A stretch of 8,422 bases of DNA. Origin: an uncultured Oscillospiraceae bacterium. Its GTDB lineage: Bacteria; Bacillota; Clostridia; Oscillospirales; Oscillospiraceae. The stretch lies in contig CAKTIH010000099.1 in NCBI GenBank assembly GCA_934565615.1, forward strand, positions 1-8,422, written 5' to 3'. Every line of letters begins with the position of its first letter. Position 1 is the first letter of the stretch. Under the pieces are notes generated by a model. The model ran no database searches. It was not told the DNA's origin and saw nothing but the letters and a program-made list of their open reading frames with translations. Positions 6,046 to 8,422 of the stretch are shown here, one piece after another. The position numbers and the translations under genes were made by a program.

Positions 6046-7494
6046 TCAGCTCAGCACCGCCATAGCTATCGTGAGGATAACGCCGACGACGACAAACAGA
6101 GTGGCCAGAAGCTTCCATGCCCACTTGACCCAGGTCTCATAGGGGACACGTGCAAGTGCAAGGCCGCCCATGATGAAGCCGCAGGTAGGAGTAAAGAGGT
6201 TGACGAGGCCGTTCGCGGCAACGTTTATCATGACAGCAGTCTCTACGCTCCAGCCCATGCCCGCAACGATTGGGGATACGATTGGGCTGGACAGGCTCGC
6301 AAGGCCCGAGGAACTGGGAACGAGGAAGCTGAGGCCGACATGCAGTATGTAGTCAAGCATACCGAACACACCAGCGGAAACGCCGGACTGGCTCAGTGCG
6401 GTGACGGAAGCCTCAACGATCCAAGTGCCGAGGCCGGTGGTGCTCATGATAACGGTGGTGGCGCGCGCCATCGCGATGACGAGGTTGACGCCGACCATGT
6501 CGCCGAAGCCGGCGATGATGAGTTTCATGAGCTGACCCTTATCCTCAAGGCCGACAATGCCGATGATGATACCCATGAGCAGGAACCAAGTTGCCGCGTC
6601 ATAGAACCACCAATCGCCGAAGCCGGAGCCGGTGAGCCAGGAGGAGATGGGAGCAAAGAAGTTATAAGCGCCTTCGCTGAGATCACCCCAAGGAATGAAG
6701 CCGAGGATCATGACGATGAAGGACAGGGCGAACAGCCACAGAACAGCCTTCTGACGGCCGGTGAGCTTGACATCGCCGATATCGTCCTTGCCGCCATAGG
6801 CCAGCTTGCACTCGCTGAGCTGCTCAGCAGTGAGGATGGAGCCCTTATTGGCGCGGACTTTCTTTGCATAAGAGGTGACAAACAGTGCGGAGATAACATA
6901 GGCAACGAGCCAGAGGATGATGGCAATGACATAAGTGATGCCCATGTTGACCTCAACGCCGACGTCAGCCGCAGCGGAGACCGCCGCGCCGGTGGCGAAG
7001 GGGTTGATGGTGGAGCCGAGAACACCGGTGCCTGCGCCGAGCAGAACCGTTGCCGCACCGACGACCGGGTCAAAGCCGGCGGCCATCATGGTCGCTGCAA
7101 GCAGGATGTAGAAGCCGACGGTCTCTTCGCCCATACCGTAGGTGGTACCGCCGACGGAGAACACGAACATCAGGACCCAGATAAGAACAAGCTCTTTGCC
7201 GTGCAGCTTGCGCACGAGGGACTGGATGCCGGTCTCAAGAGCGCCTGTGCCTGTCACGATCGCGAGGAACGCGCCGAGGCAGAACACGAAGGTGATAACG
7301 TCGGCTGCGTCAGCGAAGCCGTTGACGGGAGCCATAAAGATATCGCTGGAGGTTGCTCCGACGACTTCGGCGGTATTGCCGTCAGCGTCGGTGTAGGTGT
7401 TGCCCGCTGCTATCCATGTGGCTATTGACACAAGGAGCAAAACGGCGAGCAGGATCGCAAATGTACTGATCGATCTTTTTGCCTTTTTGGACAT
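6046..7494 (-). CDS. YfcC/DcuC-family membrane carrier (possible arginine/ornithine or related exchanger)
   Basis: A 482-aa polytopic membrane protein of the YfcC family (C4-dicarboxylate anaerobic carrier superfamily). A first helix at about 11-30 is followed by around a dozen hydrophobic segments. Family-like blocks are VGGTTYGMGEETVGFY (114-129), GAGTGVLGSTINPFATG (153-169), the Ser-rich VPSSSGLASLSSPIVSP (392-408) and FTPTCGFIMGGLALARVPY (434-452), which resemble the two re-entrant substrate-binding repeats of such carriers. Length is normal (about 470-510 aa). The ATG at 7494 has AGGGG (7504-7508) 9 nt upstream. It lies 79 nt after a carbamate kinase gene on the same strand. In streptococcal arginine deiminase loci I recall the ArcD exchanger being of this family, so arginine/ornithine exchange is a reasonable guess. 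Citrulline, agmatine/putrescine or a dicarboxylate remain possible because the rest of the locus is not visible. Confidence 0.9.
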   Translation of the reverse strand: MSKKAKRSISTFAILLAVLLLVSIATWIAAGNTYTDADGNTAEVVGATSSDIFMAPVNGFADAADVITFVFCLGAFLAIVTGTGALETGIQSLVRKLHGKELVLIWVLMFVFSVGGTTYGMGEETVGFYILLAATMMAAGFDPVVGAATVLLGAGTGVLGSTINPFATGAAVSAAADVGVEVNMGITYVIAIILWLVAYVISALFVTSYAKKVRANKGSILTAEQLSECKLAYGGKDDIGDVKLTGRQKAVLWLFALSFIVMILGFIPWGDLSEGAYNFFAPISSWLTGSGFGDWWFYDAATWFLLMGIIIGIVGLEDKGQLMKLIIAGFGDMVGVNLVIAMARATTVIMSTTGLGTWIVEASVTALSQSGVSAGVFGMLDYILHVGLSFLVPSSSGLASLSSPIVSPIVAGMGWSVETAVMINVAANGLVNLFTPTCGFIMGGLALARVPYETWVKWAWKLLATLFVVVGVILTIAMAVLS

Positions 7495-7558
7495 GATTTG
7501 AAACCCCTCTCTTTTAATTTGTTTGGACTTTGCAAGTGGAACTGAGATAGCGCGATAT

Positions 7559-7572
7559 TAAAACGTAAAACG
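7559..7572. repeat. Tandem 7-bp direct repeat just after the carbamate kinase stop
   Basis: TAAAACG occurs twice in tandem (7559-7565 and 7566-7572), abutting the end of the carbamate kinase gene in the 79-nt gap before the carrier. It is AT-rich compared with its surroundings. I see no hairpin or convincing promoter in this gap. The repeat may be chance. Confidence 0.4.
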
Positions 7573-7573
7573 C

Positions 7574-8422
7574 TTACCGGGTAATCACGGTGCCGGTCTT
7601 GCCCTCGAGGGCGTCCGCGGCACGGGCAAGGGAGGTGATGAGTGCGGTCCCGCCATGGTCGTTGTTCTTCACGAACTCCATGCAGGATTCGACCTTCGGC
7701 AGCATGCTTCCGGGGGCGAACTGGCCTTCCGCGATATACTTCTCGCAGTCGGCGATCGTCATGGAGGAGAGCTCCTTCTGGTCGGGCTTATTGAAGTTTA
7801 TGCATACCGCGTCCACTGCGGTGAGGATGATGAGTCGGTCTGCGCGCACGTCCTGCGCCAGCAGGGAGCTTGCACGGTCCTTATCGATGACCGCCGCGAC
7901 ACCGCGAAGGCCGTCCTCGGTCTCGACGACGGGGATGCCGCCGCCGCCGACAGTAATGACGATATCGCCGGCGCGCACGAGCTGATCGACAACGTTCAGC
8001 TCAACGATGCGCTTGGGGATGGGGGAGGGAACGACACGGCGGTAGCCGCGGCCTGCGTCCTCAACGAAGATGAAGCCTTTTTCCTCGGCGATCTTCGCTG
8101 CCTCTTCCTTGGTGTAGAAGCTGCCGACGGGCTTCGTGGGATGCTGGAAGCCGGGGTCCTTCTCGTCGACGACGACCTGCGTCACGACGGTCGCACATTC
8201 CTTATTTATGCCGCGGTTCTTCAGCTCATGCTGGATGGCCTGCTGAAGATGATAGCCGATGTAGCCCTGTGTCATAGCGCCGCATTCGGGGAAGGGCATG
8301 AACGGGGTGTTCCCGCCCTTGTTCGCGGAGAACTCCATTGCGAGGTTTATCATGCCGACCTGCGGGCCGTTGCCGTGGCCGATGATGACCTCATAGCCCT
8401 TCTCGACGAGGTCGACGATGGG
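7574..8422 (-). CDS. arcC: Carbamate kinase, 5' end outside the window
   Basis: Catabolic carbamate kinase: carbamoyl phosphate plus ADP gives ATP plus carbamate (then ammonia and CO2), the ATP-yielding last step of the arginine deiminase, agmatine deiminase or ureide pathways. 282 codons are present and the frame is open to the window edge; the family is about 310 aa, so roughly 30 N-terminal residues are missing. Family blocks in order are GHGNGPQVG, VTQVVVDEKDPGFQHPTKP, GRGYRRVVPSPIPKRIVE, VITVGGGGIPVVE, GVAAVIDKDRASSLLAQD, LTAVDAVCINF and FAPGSMLPKVE. HGNGPQVG and the GGGG loop form the substrate site, and AVIDKD plus the FAPGSMLPK segment belong to the nucleotide-binding region. The first ATG visible, at 8353, is internal: the conserved HGNGPQVG lies upstream of it. 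The carrier gene follows after 79 nt and is probably in the same operon. Confidence 0.95.
   Translation of the reverse strand, partial: PIVDLVEKGYEVIIGHGNGPQVGMINLAMEFSANKGGNTPFMPFPECGAMTQGYIGYHLQQAIQHELKNRGINKECATVVTQVVVDEKDPGFQHPTKPVGSFYTKEEAAKIAEEKGFIFVEDAGRGYRRVVPSPIPKRIVELNVVDQLVRAGDIVITVGGGGIPVVETEDGLRGVAAVIDKDRASSLLAQDVRADRLIILTAVDAVCINFNKPDQKELSSMTIADCEKYIAEGQFAPGSMLPKVESCMEFVKNNDHGGTALITSLARAADALEGKTGTVITR

Noticed and set aside
6340..7428. A 362-codon open frame antisense to the YfcC-type carrier
   Set aside because: Acidic, Gly/Asp/His-rich translation with no family resemblance; explained as the complement of the codons of a hydrophobic membrane protein.
1..8422. Novel defence system, prophage, insertion sequence or CRISPR array
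   Set aside because: Every long coding region falls in a known housekeeping, transport or regulatory family; no repeats, transposase, integrase or nuclease motifs were seen.

Overview
The window is GC-rich, densely coded bacterial chromosome. Strong purine-rich ribosome binding sites, an LmrCD/TM287-288-type ABC exporter pair, the QueH/QueT queuosine salvage pair and an arginine-deiminase-type carbamate kinase beside a YfcC-family carrier all suggest an anaerobic member of the Clostridia (Firmicutes), perhaps a GC-rich Oscillospirales-like gut organism. The lineage is inferred from gene content and style only. No mobile element, CRISPR array, rRNA or tRNA was seen.

Layout. (1) 1-2377, plus strand: the 3' end of one ABC exporter half-transporter, followed with an 8-nt overlap by its complete partner. 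Their motif defects are complementary, so they should form a heterodimer with one degenerate and one catalytic ATP site. (2) 2383-2417: a perfect 16-bp hairpin with A-rich and T-rich flanks, placed to terminate both the exporter operon and the convergent galU operon. (3) 4511-2428, minus strand: queH, queT and galU, tightly packed. QueT should import a queuosine precursor across the membrane and QueH should reduce epoxyqueuosine to queuosine in tRNA; galU makes UDP-glucose and has no obvious link to them. (4) 4565-4593: terminator hairpin closing the gene upstream. (5) 5945-4608, minus strand: an AraC-family regulator with an N-terminal cupin and two consecutive AraC-type DNA-binding domains, which is unusual. 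(6) 5971-6037: an 18-bp perfect inverted repeat overlapping a good sigma-A-like promoter for that regulator. (7) 8422-6046, minus strand: carbamate kinase (5' end outside the window) and a YfcC/DcuC-type carrier, probably part of an arginine deiminase or related ATP-yielding carbamoyl-phosphate catabolic locus.

How they may work together: the carrier would move the amino acid or amine substrate and product, carbamate kinase would harvest ATP from carbamoyl phosphate, and the adjacent AraC-type protein is a plausible local sensor of the pathway. Most individual genes are ordinary. The parts most worth a second look are the double-DBD regulator with the palindrome at its promoter, and the possibly leaderless queH transcript.
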